IMG/VR virus record: IMGVR_UViG_3300032213_001192
Span: 1 to 38,794 of that record
From: a virus
DNA: 38,794 nucleotides
Reading direction: 5' to 3' (one strand)
Each line of letters starts with the position of its first letter. The first letter of the stretch is position 1. The position numbers were made by a program, and so were the translations under genes. Shown in pieces: positions 31,782 to 38,794 of this stretch. The notes beneath the pieces were generated by a model. That model had not been told where the DNA came from and did no database searches. It saw only the letters and a list, made by a program, of their open reading frames with translations.

Positions 31782-33369
31782 GGCTTGCCCTGAGTGCAAG
31801 TCGAAGAACAACCTGGCCCGCTACGACGACGGTCATGCGACCTGTTTCGGATGCGGGTACCAGGAGCAACCAAAGAAAACAGACAAACCCGAACCCCGCA
31901 TGGAGCCATTACCACCACCGGTCACCCCGACGCTTGAGTTTGTCGAGGCTCGGGCGCTCCCAAAACGAGCGATAACCGAGGAGACCTGCGCCCTGTTCGG
32001 CTACGGGTCCTCCACCAACAACGGTCGCCCCGTCCAGGTGGCGCCGTACCGGAATCAATCCGGCAAGGTGGTGGCTCAGCACCTGCGTGGTGCAGACAAG
32101 CGCTTCAGCTGGCTGGGTGACACCTCCAACCTGCAGCTCTGGGGCCAGCACCTCTGGCGCCAGAACTTTGGCAAGGAGACCAACCTCTTCGTCACCGTGA
32201 CAGAAGGGGAGATCGACGCCATGTCGGTGTCCCAGGTCCAAGGCAATAAGTACCCCGTGGTGTCGCTCCCTAACGGGGCCCAGTCCGCAAAAAAGTACGT
32301 GGCTGCCAATGCCACATGGCTCAGCCAATTCGCACGCATCGTGCTGTGCTTCGACAACGACGAGCCGGGCGTCAAAGCTGCTGCTGAATGCGTGGCTGTG
32401 TTGCCCTTGGGCAAGGTGGCCGTGTGCCAGTTGCCCCGCAAGGACGCCAACGAGATGCTGGTGGCAGGCGAAGGCGACGTCCTTCGTGAGTTGCTCTGGA
32501 AGGCCACGCCAACCAGGCCCGACGGGATCGTCAACGCCAGCGATCTCTGGGAAGAGCTGATCAAGCCTGGTGCTTCATCAGCCTGCCCGTACCCCTGGCC
32601 ACAACTGGATGCCATGACCCGTGGCTTCAGGCGTGGCGAGCTAGTGACCCTGTGTGCTGGCTCAGGTGTCGGCAAGTCCAGCGTGTGCCGGGAGTGGGCC
32701 CATCACTTCCTTCGTGCTGGCCTCCGCGTTGGATACATCGCCCTCGAGGAGAGCACGCAGCGCACCATGCAGGGGATTGTCGGCATCGAGCTGAACAAAC
32801 CCATCCATTTGAACCCCAATGCGTACGACGAGAGTGAAATCCGAGATGGCTTTGACCGTGTGTTTGGCACTGGTCGGTGCTTTCTTTATGACCACTTTGG
32901 ATCGATGGATCCAGACCACCTCATCGCCAAGATCAGGTACCTGGCCGACGCAGAGAACGTCGACGTCGTCATCCTTGACCACCTCTCCATCGTCATCTCA
33001 GGACTGACGGACCTGGATGAACGCCGGACCATCGACGTGACCTGCACCAAGCTGCGCCAACTCATTGCGCAGACCGGCGTTGGCGTGGTGCTGGTGTCCC
33101 ACCTCAAGCGACCGGAAGGCCGCGGCCACGAGGAGGGGGCACAGACCAGCCTTGGCCACCTGCGTGGCAGCCACGCAATCGCCCAGCTCAGCGACCTGGT
33201 CATTGGCGTTGAGCGCAATCAACAAGGCGACGTTGCCGAGCGCAATGAACTGCAGCTGCGGATCCTGAAGAGTCGGCACGTTGGCACAACAGGACCCTGC
33301 GACAAGCTGCTCTATGACCAGGACACCGGCCGCCTTGTCGTGCCGATGGCCCATTACTTCGGAACCTAA
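31756..33369 (+). CDS. Primase-helicase, T7 gp4-like
   Basis: The 537-residue protein (T7: 566) has all parts: zinc ribbon Cys11/Cys14/Cys30/Cys33; TOPRIM primase with TEGEIDA (Glu149) and CFDNDEPG (Asp199, Asp201); RecA-type helicase with Walker A GSGVGKSS (301-308) and VVILDHLS (Asp407); and the sensor region VVLVSHLKRPEGRG. It ends at LLYDQDTGRLVVPMAHYFGT. T7 gp4 continues with an acidic tail ending in Phe that binds DNA polymerase gp5; that tail is absent. It is followed after 12 bases by a zinc-ribbon gene where gene 5 would be expected. Confidence 0.94.
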   Translation: MASKFLKHEACPECKSKNNLARYDDGHATCFGCGYQEQPKKTDKPEPRMEPLPPPVTPTLEFVEARALPKRAITEETCALFGYGSSTNNGRPVQVAPYRNQSGKVVAQHLRGADKRFSWLGDTSNLQLWGQHLWRQNFGKETNLFVTVTEGEIDAMSVSQVQGNKYPVVSLPNGAQSAKKYVAANATWLSQFARIVLCFDNDEPGVKAAAECVAVLPLGKVAVCQLPRKDANEMLVAGEGDVLRELLWKATPTRPDGIVNASDLWEELIKPGASSACPYPWPQLDAMTRGFRRGELVTLCAGSGVGKSSVCREWAHHFLRAGLRVGYIALEESTQRTMQGIVGIELNKPIHLNPNAYDESEIRDGFDRVFGTGRCFLYDHFGSMDPDHLIAKIRYLADAENVDVVILDHLSIVISGLTDLDERRTIDVTCTKLRQLIAQTGVGVVLVSHLKRPEGRGHEEGAQTSLGHLRGSHAIAQLSDLVIGVERNQQGDVAERNELQLRILKSRHVGTTGPCDKLLYDQDTGRLVVPMAHYFGT

Positions 33370-33381
33370 ACATCAAACCAA

Positions 33382-33630
33382 ATGCACTGCCCCAACTGCG
33401 ATACATCTGTTGAACGCAGCACCTGCCGCATCATCCAGACCCGTAGCGACACCGTTGAATCCAAGCTTCGCCAACGTCAATGCAGGATCTGTGACCACAA
33501 GTGGTGGACCTGCGAAACGGACCTGCCACCAGGCGCCGTCAAGTGGAGGCTCAACGACGATGACGTCGATCCCAATTCATTCACTGTGCCCAGGCGCGTG
33601 CCTGGTTTCCTGCGCGTCACCTACTCATGA
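33382..33630 (+). CDS. Small zinc-ribbon protein (NrdR-like ribbon), 82 aa
   Basis: The protein opens MHCPNCDTSVERSTCRIIQT and continues with RQRQCRICDHKWWTCET, a two-pair Cys zinc ribbon like that of NrdR-type regulators and small phage transcription factors. The C-terminal part (VKWRLNDDDVDPNSFTVPRR) is not recognised. It lies between primase-helicase and exonuclease, exactly where T7-like genomes carry the DNA polymerase. It is coupled to the exonuclease by a four-base overlap (ATGA). A role in binding DNA or a host replication protein is conceivable but unproven. Confidence 0.75.
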   Translation: MHCPNCDTSVERSTCRIIQTRSDTVESKLRQRQCRICDHKWWTCETDLPPGAVKWRLNDDDVDPNSFTVPRRVPGFLRVTYS

Positions 33631-34385
33631 CTTTGCTGATCGACGCCGACTGGCTGCTGTATGCAGCGTGCTCTGCCTGTGAGTACGACATTCGATGGGA
33701 TGAATGGATCCACACCCTGCACCTCGAACAATCGGATGCCAAGAGTTACATGACCCATCAGGTGAACAGGTGGCAAGAGGCGACCGGCCACAAGGAAGTG
33801 GTGATGTGCCTGTCGTCGTACCCAACGTTCAGGCACCAGCTGTCCCCTGCGTACAAGGCCAACCGGATGGGCAAGCGCAAGCCCTTGGGCCTGCGGGACA
33901 TGAGGACCTGGCTCGAGTCCGAGTACGACGTCAGGTGTCACCAGAACCTGGAGGCCGATGACGTCATGGGGATCCTGATGACCAACGGGTCGTACCGGGA
34001 CCCGATCATGGTGACCGCCGACAAGGACATGCGCACCGTGCCCGGCAAGTTGCTGCGCATGGACAAGATGGAGATCAACGACGTCGGCGATGCCAACAGA
34101 AACTGGATGACCCAGGCCCTGGTCGGCGACACCAGTGACAATTACCCCGGGTTGAAAGGCTTTGGACCAGTGAAGGCTGAGAAGCTTTTGGCTGAGCACC
34201 ACACCCTGCCAGCCATGTGGAACGCAGTGGTCGAGGCATACCGCAAAGGTGGTGAGACCTTTGGTGCTGCGTTGCTCAATGCACGCATGGCCCGGATCCT
34301 GCGACACGGGGACTATGACTTCAGCTCAACTACGGTGGAACTGTGGGACCCAGATCGTGACCCCGCAATGAAGATCGATGGATGA
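33627..34385 (+). CDS. 5'-3' exonuclease, T7 gp6-like (FEN/PIN family)
   Basis: The 252-residue nuclease shows the metal-binding acids of the family: LLIDADW (Asp6, Asp8), LEADDVMG (Glu109, Asp111, Asp112), TADKDMR (Asp132, Asp134) and GDTSDN (Asp168, Asp171), followed by the helix-hairpin-helix PGLKGFGPVKAEKLL. FRHQLSPAYKANR supplies the conserved basic arch region. In T7 it removes primers and degrades host DNA. It is shorter than T7 gp6 (300). Its stop lies inside the next small gene. Confidence 0.92.
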   Translation: MTLLIDADWLLYAACSACEYDIRWDEWIHTLHLEQSDAKSYMTHQVNRWQEATGHKEVVMCLSSYPTFRHQLSPAYKANRMGKRKPLGLRDMRTWLESEYDVRCHQNLEADDVMGILMTNGSYRDPIMVTADKDMRTVPGKLLRMDKMEINDVGDANRNWMTQALVGDTSDNYPGLKGFGPVKAEKLLAEHHTLPAMWNAVVEAYRKGGETFGAALLNARMARILRHGDYDFSSTTVELWDPDRDPAMKIDG

Positions 34386-34554
34386 CCTGTTCCCCCCAAT
34401 CGACGAAGCTTTGGTGAAGAAGCTCGACGAGGTTTACCCCGAGTCCAGTCCTGATCCAGCTGCGTCTGAACGTGAGATCTGGATGGCTGTAGGTGCACGC
34501 CAAGTGGTGCGCATGCTAAGAGCCGTTTATCTTGAGCAACAAAACGAGGACTGA
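34378..34554 (+). CDS. Small acidic conserved protein, 58 aa
   Basis: ATG 34378 overlaps the exonuclease stop by eight bases. The product (MDDLFPPIDEALVKKLDEVY, EREIWMAVGARQVVRMLRAV) is a short helical protein of a type I recognise between exonuclease and connector genes of marine T7-like phages; its function is unknown. It ends three bases before the next gene. Confidence 0.7.
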   Translation: MDDLFPPIDEALVKKLDEVYPESSPDPAASEREIWMAVGARQVVRMLRAVYLEQQNED

Positions 34555-34557
34555 TCC

Positions 34558-34896
34558 ATGTGCGGAGGAGGAGGGGCCAAGCGTCAACAGCAACAGCAGG
34601 CCGAAGCTGCTGCTGCTGCTCAAGAGCAGAGCCTTGCGCTCCAGCGTGAGCAGATGGCAATGCAGCAAGAGGCGGCAGCTGCTCAGCGGGCCCAGTACCA
34701 GGAGCAACTAGCCATCAGCAAGGCGCCACCTCCCCCTGCTCCTAACCCTGGGGCCATGGCTGCAGCGTCAGCCATCGAGACCGTTGACCAGGCCACCGCT
34801 CAATCCATTCGTGCTGGCACCGGTCGGAAGAAACTCCGGACCGACTTGCCGCAGATGTCCACGCTCGTGATTCCAGGCGCTGGGGGGTACGCATGA
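34558..34896 (+). CDS. Gln/Ala-rich tail assembly protein candidate, T7 gp7.3-position
   Basis: The 112-residue protein begins MCGGGGAKRQQQQQ, has a long Gln/Ala/Glu helical stretch (residues about 8-57), a Pro-rich link and a basic C-terminus (GRKKLRTDLPQMSTLVIPGA). T7 gp7.3, encoded just before the portal, also ends with a basic GRKK element and a hydrophobic tail and is a virion tail component needed for adsorption. The match is of layout rather than clear homology. The stop overlaps the next ATG. Confidence 0.65.
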   Translation: MCGGGGAKRQQQQQAEAAAAAQEQSLALQREQMAMQQEAAAAQRAQYQEQLAISKAPPPPAPNPGAMAAASAIETVDQATAQSIRAGTGRKKLRTDLPQMSTLVIPGAGGYA

Positions 34897-35312
34897 TGTG
34901 TAGCACAAGTGCTAATTACGCACGTGGTCGCGGAGCTGCTCCTCCGCCAGCTACCGAGGTTCGTGGCAAGGCGGTCGCCGCTGTTTCTGGATCACCAGTT
35001 ACTGAGATTCGTGGCAAGGCTGTTCGTTCACTTTCTGAACCAACTGTTGTTGCTGCTGCTGAACCAACTGCTGCTGCTGGCTCTGTTGCGCCGGAGTCAT
35101 CCTTGCCTTCGGAGCCGGTTTACCTCCCAAACCCTTACGGGCGCCGCGTCACGGTGACACAAGGGCCGTCGACTGATACACCAAACGCTGGTCGACAGGA
35201 CTCTGGCAAAGCAACCGATGAACTCCAAGTTCCTGCAGCCATGGCCAAGCGAAGCCGTGGTTCATATCGGACCACTGGTGTCAGCGGCCTCAGTATTCCC
35301 GGTGTTGCGTAA
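34893..35312 (+). CDS. Second virion accessory candidate with 16-residue repeats
   Basis: The 139-residue protein contains two tandem 16-residue units starting TEVRGKAV and TEIRGKAV (bases 34953-35000 and 35001-35048), an Ala/Pro/Val-rich linker and a C-terminus (AKRSRGSYRTTGVSGLSIPG) resembling that of the preceding gene (TLVIPGAGG). The two genes may be diverged paralogues. The start overlaps the previous TGA (ATGA; an ATG at 34896 is an alternative), and the stop shares a base with the portal ATG. A gp7.3-like tail role is plausible. Confidence 0.6.
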   Translation: MMCSTSANYARGRGAAPPPATEVRGKAVAAVSGSPVTEIRGKAVRSLSEPTVVAAAEPTAAAGSVAPESSLPSEPVYLPNPYGRRVTVTQGPSTDTPNAGRQDSGKATDELQVPAAMAKRSRGSYRTTGVSGLSIPGVA

Positions 35313-37075
35313 TGGAACTCAACTTGACCAGCAACGTTGACCGCCAAGCCAAGCCGTACGGGGAGGACGGCGGCACAGCTGCGGCCAGGTACGGCCAGCT
35401 GCAAACCAACCGTGACCCGTACCTGCAGCGGGCCCGGGACTGCAGCAAGGTCACGATCCCGGGGTTGATCCCTGATGCAGGGCAAGGGGACCGTGGTCGA
35501 CTGAAGACCCCGTACCAAAGCCTTGGGGCCCGGGGCGTGAACTATCTCGCCAGCAAGCTGCTGATCACGCTGTTCCCTCCGAACTCCAGTTTCTTCAAGC
35601 TTGAGATCGATGACTTGGCGCTCCGGGTTGCAGAGCAAGGGCCAGAGATCAAGACCGAACTCGACACCGCCTTGGTGCAGGTGGAGCGGGCCGGCATGTC
35701 TGCGTTCGAGGTGGCCAATGGCCGGGCCTCGATGCACGAAGCGTTCAAGCACCTGCTGGTGGGTGGCAACGTCCTGCTGTATGTGGCAGAAGACGGCATC
35801 AAGGTGATCCACCTCAACCGGTTCGTCGTGTGTCGTGACCCGATGGGGTCCGTCACCGAGATCGTGGTCGAGGAGGAGGTCTATCCCGACGCCCTGCCCA
35901 AGGGGCTGTACGACGACATCGACGAGGAGGACGGCGGATACGAGTCAGGCCGCAGCTCCAAGACGATCAAGCTTTACACCCACGTCGAGTACGAGGACGG
36001 CAAGGTCCATTGGTATCAAGAAGCCAAGGGCAAAGAGATCCCCGGGTCCCATGGCATGTGCGACCAAGACGTGAACCCCTGGATTCCTCTGCGCTTCAAC
36101 CGGGTGGACAGCGAGGAGTACGGGCGCTCATACATCGAGGAGTATTACGGGGACCTGCTGGCCCTCGAGAGCCTGTACCAGGCCATCATCGAAGGGGCTG
36201 CGGCCGCGGCCAAGGTTCTGTTCCTGGTCAACCCAAACGGCACGACCAGGCCACGCACCCTGGCCAACGCTGAAAACGGGGCCATCGTCCAAGGCAACGC
36301 TGCCGACGTCACGGTCATCCAGACCCAGAAGGCCCAGGATCTGAACATTGCCAACAGCACCATCGAGCGGATCGAGGCCCGGCTGCAGTTTGCGTTTCTC
36401 CTGAACACCGCCATCCAGCGACGAGGGGAGCGGGTCACCGCAGAGGAGATTCGTTACATGAGCCAGGAGCTGGAGGCTGGCATCGGTGGCCTGTACTCCA
36501 TCCTTACCCAGGAGCTCCAGCTGCCACTGGTGCGTCGGTTGCTGCACGTGCTGCGGAAACAACGCAAACTCTCGGCATTTCCTAAGGGCCAAGGTGGCGT
36601 GCCGTTGGTGAACCCAAGACCCGTGACTGGTCTGGAAGCGATCGGTCGTGGTGATGACCGGAACAAATTGATCCAGTTCATCACCACTGCCACCCAGACC
36701 CTGGGCCCTGAGGTGATTGCCAAGTTTGTGAATGTCGACGAGGCACTGCGTCGTCTGGCTGCAAGTGAATCGATCGACACAACAAACCTGGTCAAGTCTC
36801 AGGACCAGCTACAACAGGAGGCAGCTGCTGCTCAGTCCGAGCAACAGCAAGCCGCCCAACGTGAAATGCTGATGACTGGCCTCAAGTCACCAGCAATGGC
36901 ACAAGTGGCCAACAATTACACCCAAGAAGGAGCACCTTATGGCCCGCAGTTCCCAGAGGGGGTTGGACCTGGAGAACCAGGATCCCTCCCTAACGCCCTC
37001 CCAACCCCTCCAGACGGACCCGGTGTCGCTAGCGGGCCCTCCGGCCCAGGTGCAGCAATGGGGCCCAACGCCTGA
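35312..37075 (+). CDS. Portal (head-tail connector), T7 gp8-like
   Basis: The 587-residue dodecameric portal (T7: 536) has the family's landmarks: LKTPYQSLGARGVNYLASKL and ITLFPPNSSFFKLEID near the N-terminus, VCRDPMGSVTEIVVEEE in the middle, SIEEYYGD-type wing and stem helices (YGRSYIEEYYGDLLALESLY), and AEEIRYMSQELEAGIGGLYS late in the protein. The C-terminal 45 residues are Pro/Gly-rich and overlap another reading frame (36939-37172) that has its own strong ribosome site. The start shares one base with the previous stop (TAATG). Confidence 0.94.
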   Translation: MELNLTSNVDRQAKPYGEDGGTAAARYGQLQTNRDPYLQRARDCSKVTIPGLIPDAGQGDRGRLKTPYQSLGARGVNYLASKLLITLFPPNSSFFKLEIDDLALRVAEQGPEIKTELDTALVQVERAGMSAFEVANGRASMHEAFKHLLVGGNVLLYVAEDGIKVIHLNRFVVCRDPMGSVTEIVVEEEVYPDALPKGLYDDIDEEDGGYESGRSSKTIKLYTHVEYEDGKVHWYQEAKGKEIPGSHGMCDQDVNPWIPLRFNRVDSEEYGRSYIEEYYGDLLALESLYQAIIEGAAAAAKVLFLVNPNGTTRPRTLANAENGAIVQGNAADVTVIQTQKAQDLNIANSTIERIEARLQFAFLLNTAIQRRGERVTAEEIRYMSQELEAGIGGLYSILTQELQLPLVRRLLHVLRKQRKLSAFPKGQGGVPLVNPRPVTGLEAIGRGDDRNKLIQFITTATQTLGPEVIAKFVNVDEALRRLAASESIDTTNLVKSQDQLQQEAAAAQSEQQQAAQREMLMTGLKSPAMAQVANNYTQEGAPYGPQFPEGVGPGEPGSLPNALPTPPDGPGVASGPSGPGAAMGPNA

Positions 37076-37172
37076 CATGGTCATTGACCACGTAGAACCA
37101 AGCCGCGTAATGGAACCGGACCCAACACCTGTCGTGACGTTCGGCGACGACAGGACCATCACCATCAACTGA
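36939..37172 (+). CDS. Overlapping small protein between portal and scaffold, 77 aa
   Basis: The frame starts at ATG 36939 inside the portal gene, preceded by AAGGAG six bases upstream, one of the best Shine-Dalgarno sites in the window. It overlaps the portal by 137 bases and extends 97 bases past it. The product (MARSSQRGLDLENQDPSLTP ... PTPVVTFGDDRTITIN) is Pro/Asp-rich and probably disordered. The portal C-terminus in the overlap is low-complexity, so it tolerates dual coding. It may serve virion assembly; no family was recognised. Confidence 0.65.
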   Translation: MARSSQRGLDLENQDPSLTPSQPLQTDPVSLAGPPAQVQQWGPTPDMVIDHVEPSRVMEPDPTPVVTFGDDRTITIN

Positions 37173-37181
37173 CATCACCCC

Positions 37182-38018
37182 ATGCCTGAAGCAGTAACGA
37201 TCACCCAAGACGAAAGCTCAGCGCTGTCGCCCGAGAACCAGGAGATGCTTGCCGCCATGGCAGGCGAAGGCGACAAGGAAGGCGAACTCCTTGCCGGCAA
37301 GTACAAGTCCGTCGAGGACCTGGAGAAGGCCTACAAGGAGCTGCAGACCAAGCTCAGTCGAGGAGAGTCAGCCGACCCAGCACCCGAGGATTCCTCGGCA
37401 ACTGACGACGACGACGGTGAGTCCGAATCCGAGGAGGAGGACAAGCCAGAGGGCAATGCCCGTGAGCTGTACGGCGACTTCATTGGCGGCAAGTTCGAGG
37501 AGGCCGGCATCGACTTCCAGGACATGAATGTCCGCTGGCAACAGACGGGCACCCTTGAGTCCGGGGATTACGACCAGCTGGCTGAGGCTGGCTTCAACCG
37601 GGACATGGTCGATGCGTACCTTTCAGGGTTGCAATACAAGCAGACCCAGGACACAGCGCTGTCGGTCAAGGAGGTGGCATCCATCAAGGAATCCCTGGGT
37701 GGTGAGGCCGAGTACAACAAGATGATTCAGTGGGCCGGCACCAATCTGTCGGCCGATGAGATCGAGGGCTTCAACCAGATCATCAACACCCAGCCCATGG
37801 CTGCAGTGAAGATGGCGATCACTGGTCTCCATGCCCGGTACTCAGCCGTCGAAGGCCGTGAGCCCAAGCTCATTGGCGGTCGTGCCCCGAAAGGCAGCAC
37901 CGACAAGTTCGAGAGCACTGCCCAGCTGGTGGCCGCTATGTCGGATCCCAAGTACAGCACCGACCCTGCGTACCAGAGGAAGGTGCAAGAGAAGCTAAGC
38001 CGATCGAGTATCTTTTAA
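37182..38018 (+). CDS. Scaffolding (capsid assembly) protein, T7 gp9-like
   Basis: The 278-residue protein (T7: 307) guides prohead assembly and is lost on maturation. LAGKYKSVEDLEKAYKELQ near the N-terminus is the usual scaffold motif, followed by a very acidic stretch (residues about 60-90), LYGDFIGGKFEEAGIDFQDM, and a C-terminal basic helix (QRKVQEKLSRSSIF) that would contact the capsid protein. Gene order portal, scaffold, capsid is that of T7, interrupted here by a terminator and the methyltransferase. Confidence 0.92.
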   Translation: MPEAVTITQDESSALSPENQEMLAAMAGEGDKEGELLAGKYKSVEDLEKAYKELQTKLSRGESADPAPEDSSATDDDDGESESEEEDKPEGNARELYGDFIGGKFEEAGIDFQDMNVRWQQTGTLESGDYDQLAEAGFNRDMVDAYLSGLQYKQTQDTALSVKEVASIKESLGGEAEYNKMIQWAGTNLSADEIEGFNQIINTQPMAAVKMAITGLHARYSAVEGREPKLIGGRAPKGSTDKFESTAQLVAAMSDPKYSTDPAYQRKVQEKLSRSSIF

Positions 38019-38033
38019 GAGCAGTTGTCACTG

Positions 38034-38065
38034 AGCTCCCCTTTTTCGCGGAGGGGGGCTTTTTT
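38034..38065 (+). terminator. Intrinsic terminator after the scaffold gene
   Basis: AGCTCCCC (38034-38041) pairs with GGGGGGCT (38053-38060) over eight bases with one U-G, followed by a T-run at 38060-38065. The GTG start of the next gene follows directly. Confidence 0.85.
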
Positions 38066-38667
38066 GTGAAAGTCCTTGTTGCCTGTGAATACAGCGCCCG
38101 GGTGCGTGACGCCTTCAGGCTTTATGGCCACGACGCATGGAGCTGCGACCTGCTGGAGTGCGAAGGCGATCCACGCTGGCACATGCAGCGGCCGGTTGAG
38201 GAGGTGCTTGGCAATGGCTGGGACTTGATGGTGGCCCACCCACCCTGCACCCACCTAGCTACCAGTGGTAGCAGGCACTTTCATCGCAAGCAGCGCGAGC
38301 AAGCGGAGGCATTGGACTTCGTTCGGCTCCTGATGGATGCGCCGATCGACCGCTGGTGCATAGAGAACCCAGTCAGCGTCATCAGTTCAGCCATCACCCC
38401 CCCCAGCAGATCATCCAGCCGTGGCAATTCGGCCATGGCGAAGTCAAGGCCACATGCCTCTGGCTTAAGAACCTGCCCAAGCTGAAGCCGACGCAGGTCG
38501 TTGATGGCCGGGAAGCCAAGGTGCATTTGATGTCGCCAGGGCCAGATCGCTGGAAGAACCGAAGCCGCACGTACCAAGGGGTTGCTAATGCCATGGGTCA
38601 GCAATGGGGGAATGCTGTGTTGCCCGCTGTCGTCGATCAGCTGACCTTGCGCTCATTAGTACACTGA
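38066..38667 (+). pseudogene. C5 cytosine methyltransferase-like gene with a -1 frameshift at a C8 run
   Basis: The frame from GTG 38066 carries VLVACEYSARVRDAFRLYGH (motif I-like), AHPPCTHLATSG (motif IV PPC, residues 59-61) and WCIENPVS (motif VI ENP-like, 100-102), as in phage cytosine methyltransferases. At 38397-38404 there are eight Cs. The homologous continuation (IIQPWQFGHGEVKATCLWLK and RWKNRSRTYQGVANAMGQQW) is in the -1 frame to 38667. The 0 frame stops at 38485. One missing C, a sequencing error, real inactivation or -1 slippage at C CCC CCC would all explain it. An intact product would be about 200 residues. It lies between scaffold and capsid, unusual for T7-like phages. The only ribosome-site-like Gs are in the terminator stem. 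Confidence 0.75.
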
Positions 38668-38671
38668 GACT

Positions 38672-38794
38672 ACCTAGACCCACTCACAGTCAGCGACGGC
38701 CCACTGCGGTGGACACCCGCTCGTGAACGGGAGCCCGGCGTCGGGGTGACCCCCAACCCTTTCCCCTAGGAGCCCAGCAATGGCAGCCCCCGAT
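38672..38794. repeat. Direct terminal repeat, right copy
   Basis: Exact copy of bases 1-123. It joins the end of the methyltransferase region directly to the capsid gene, so the scaffold-to-capsid interval in the circular genome is about 0.77 kb (38019 to 38671, then 1 to 108). Confidence 0.95.

Overview
The window looks like one complete, circularly assembled genome of a T7-like (Autographivirales-type) podovirus. The first 123 bases recur exactly as the last 123, so the contig closes on itself. The duplicated piece runs into the capsid gene, so it is more likely assembler overlap than the physical terminal repeat. The T7 signature set is present: single-subunit RNA polymerase, gp2.5-like SSB, endonuclease I, primase-helicase, 5'-3' exonuclease, portal, scaffold, major capsid, both tail tubular proteins, four internal virion proteins, a gp17-type tail fibre and both terminase subunits. 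DNA is GC-rich except in the distal tail fibre and a few early genes. Several small proteins resemble ones I associate with picocyanobacterial phages and cyanobacterial prophages, so a unicellular cyanobacterium is a plausible host. That is inference; no photosynthesis gene is present.

Layout, plus strand: capsid (109-1092), a terminator placed like T7 T-phi, tail tubes A and B, internal virion proteins A-D including a 2,428-residue giant (8405-15691), tail fibre (15698-17494), then four small late genes (17603-18354). A tightly packed minus-strand block follows (23296 down to 18359): small terminase, three putative structural/fibre proteins, a 91-aa protein, large terminase, a 73-aa protein, an M15 endolysin and two short basic ORFs. 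A non-coding control region (23297-24091) holds several families of short repeats. Plus-strand early genes (24092-28399) come next, then RNA polymerase, SSB, endonuclease I, primase-helicase, a zinc ribbon, exonuclease, small connector-region genes, portal, scaffold, a terminator, and a frameshifted cytosine methyltransferase that leads back to the capsid.

If the physical ends lie in 23297-24091, as expected by analogy with T7, the linear order is early, RNA polymerase, replication, structure, fibre, then an inverted packaging/lysis block at the right end.

The most striking observation is what is missing. No DNA polymerase gene is visible, although its T7 partners are all present. The primase-helicase also ends without the acidic C-terminal tail that T7 helicase uses to bind DNA polymerase, and a small zinc-ribbon gene occupies the place where gene 5 sits in T7. 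The second is the giant internal virion protein, which carries a ParB-like segment and an HExxH metalloprotease-like segment reminiscent of large polyvalent proteins. The third is the repeat-dense control region.
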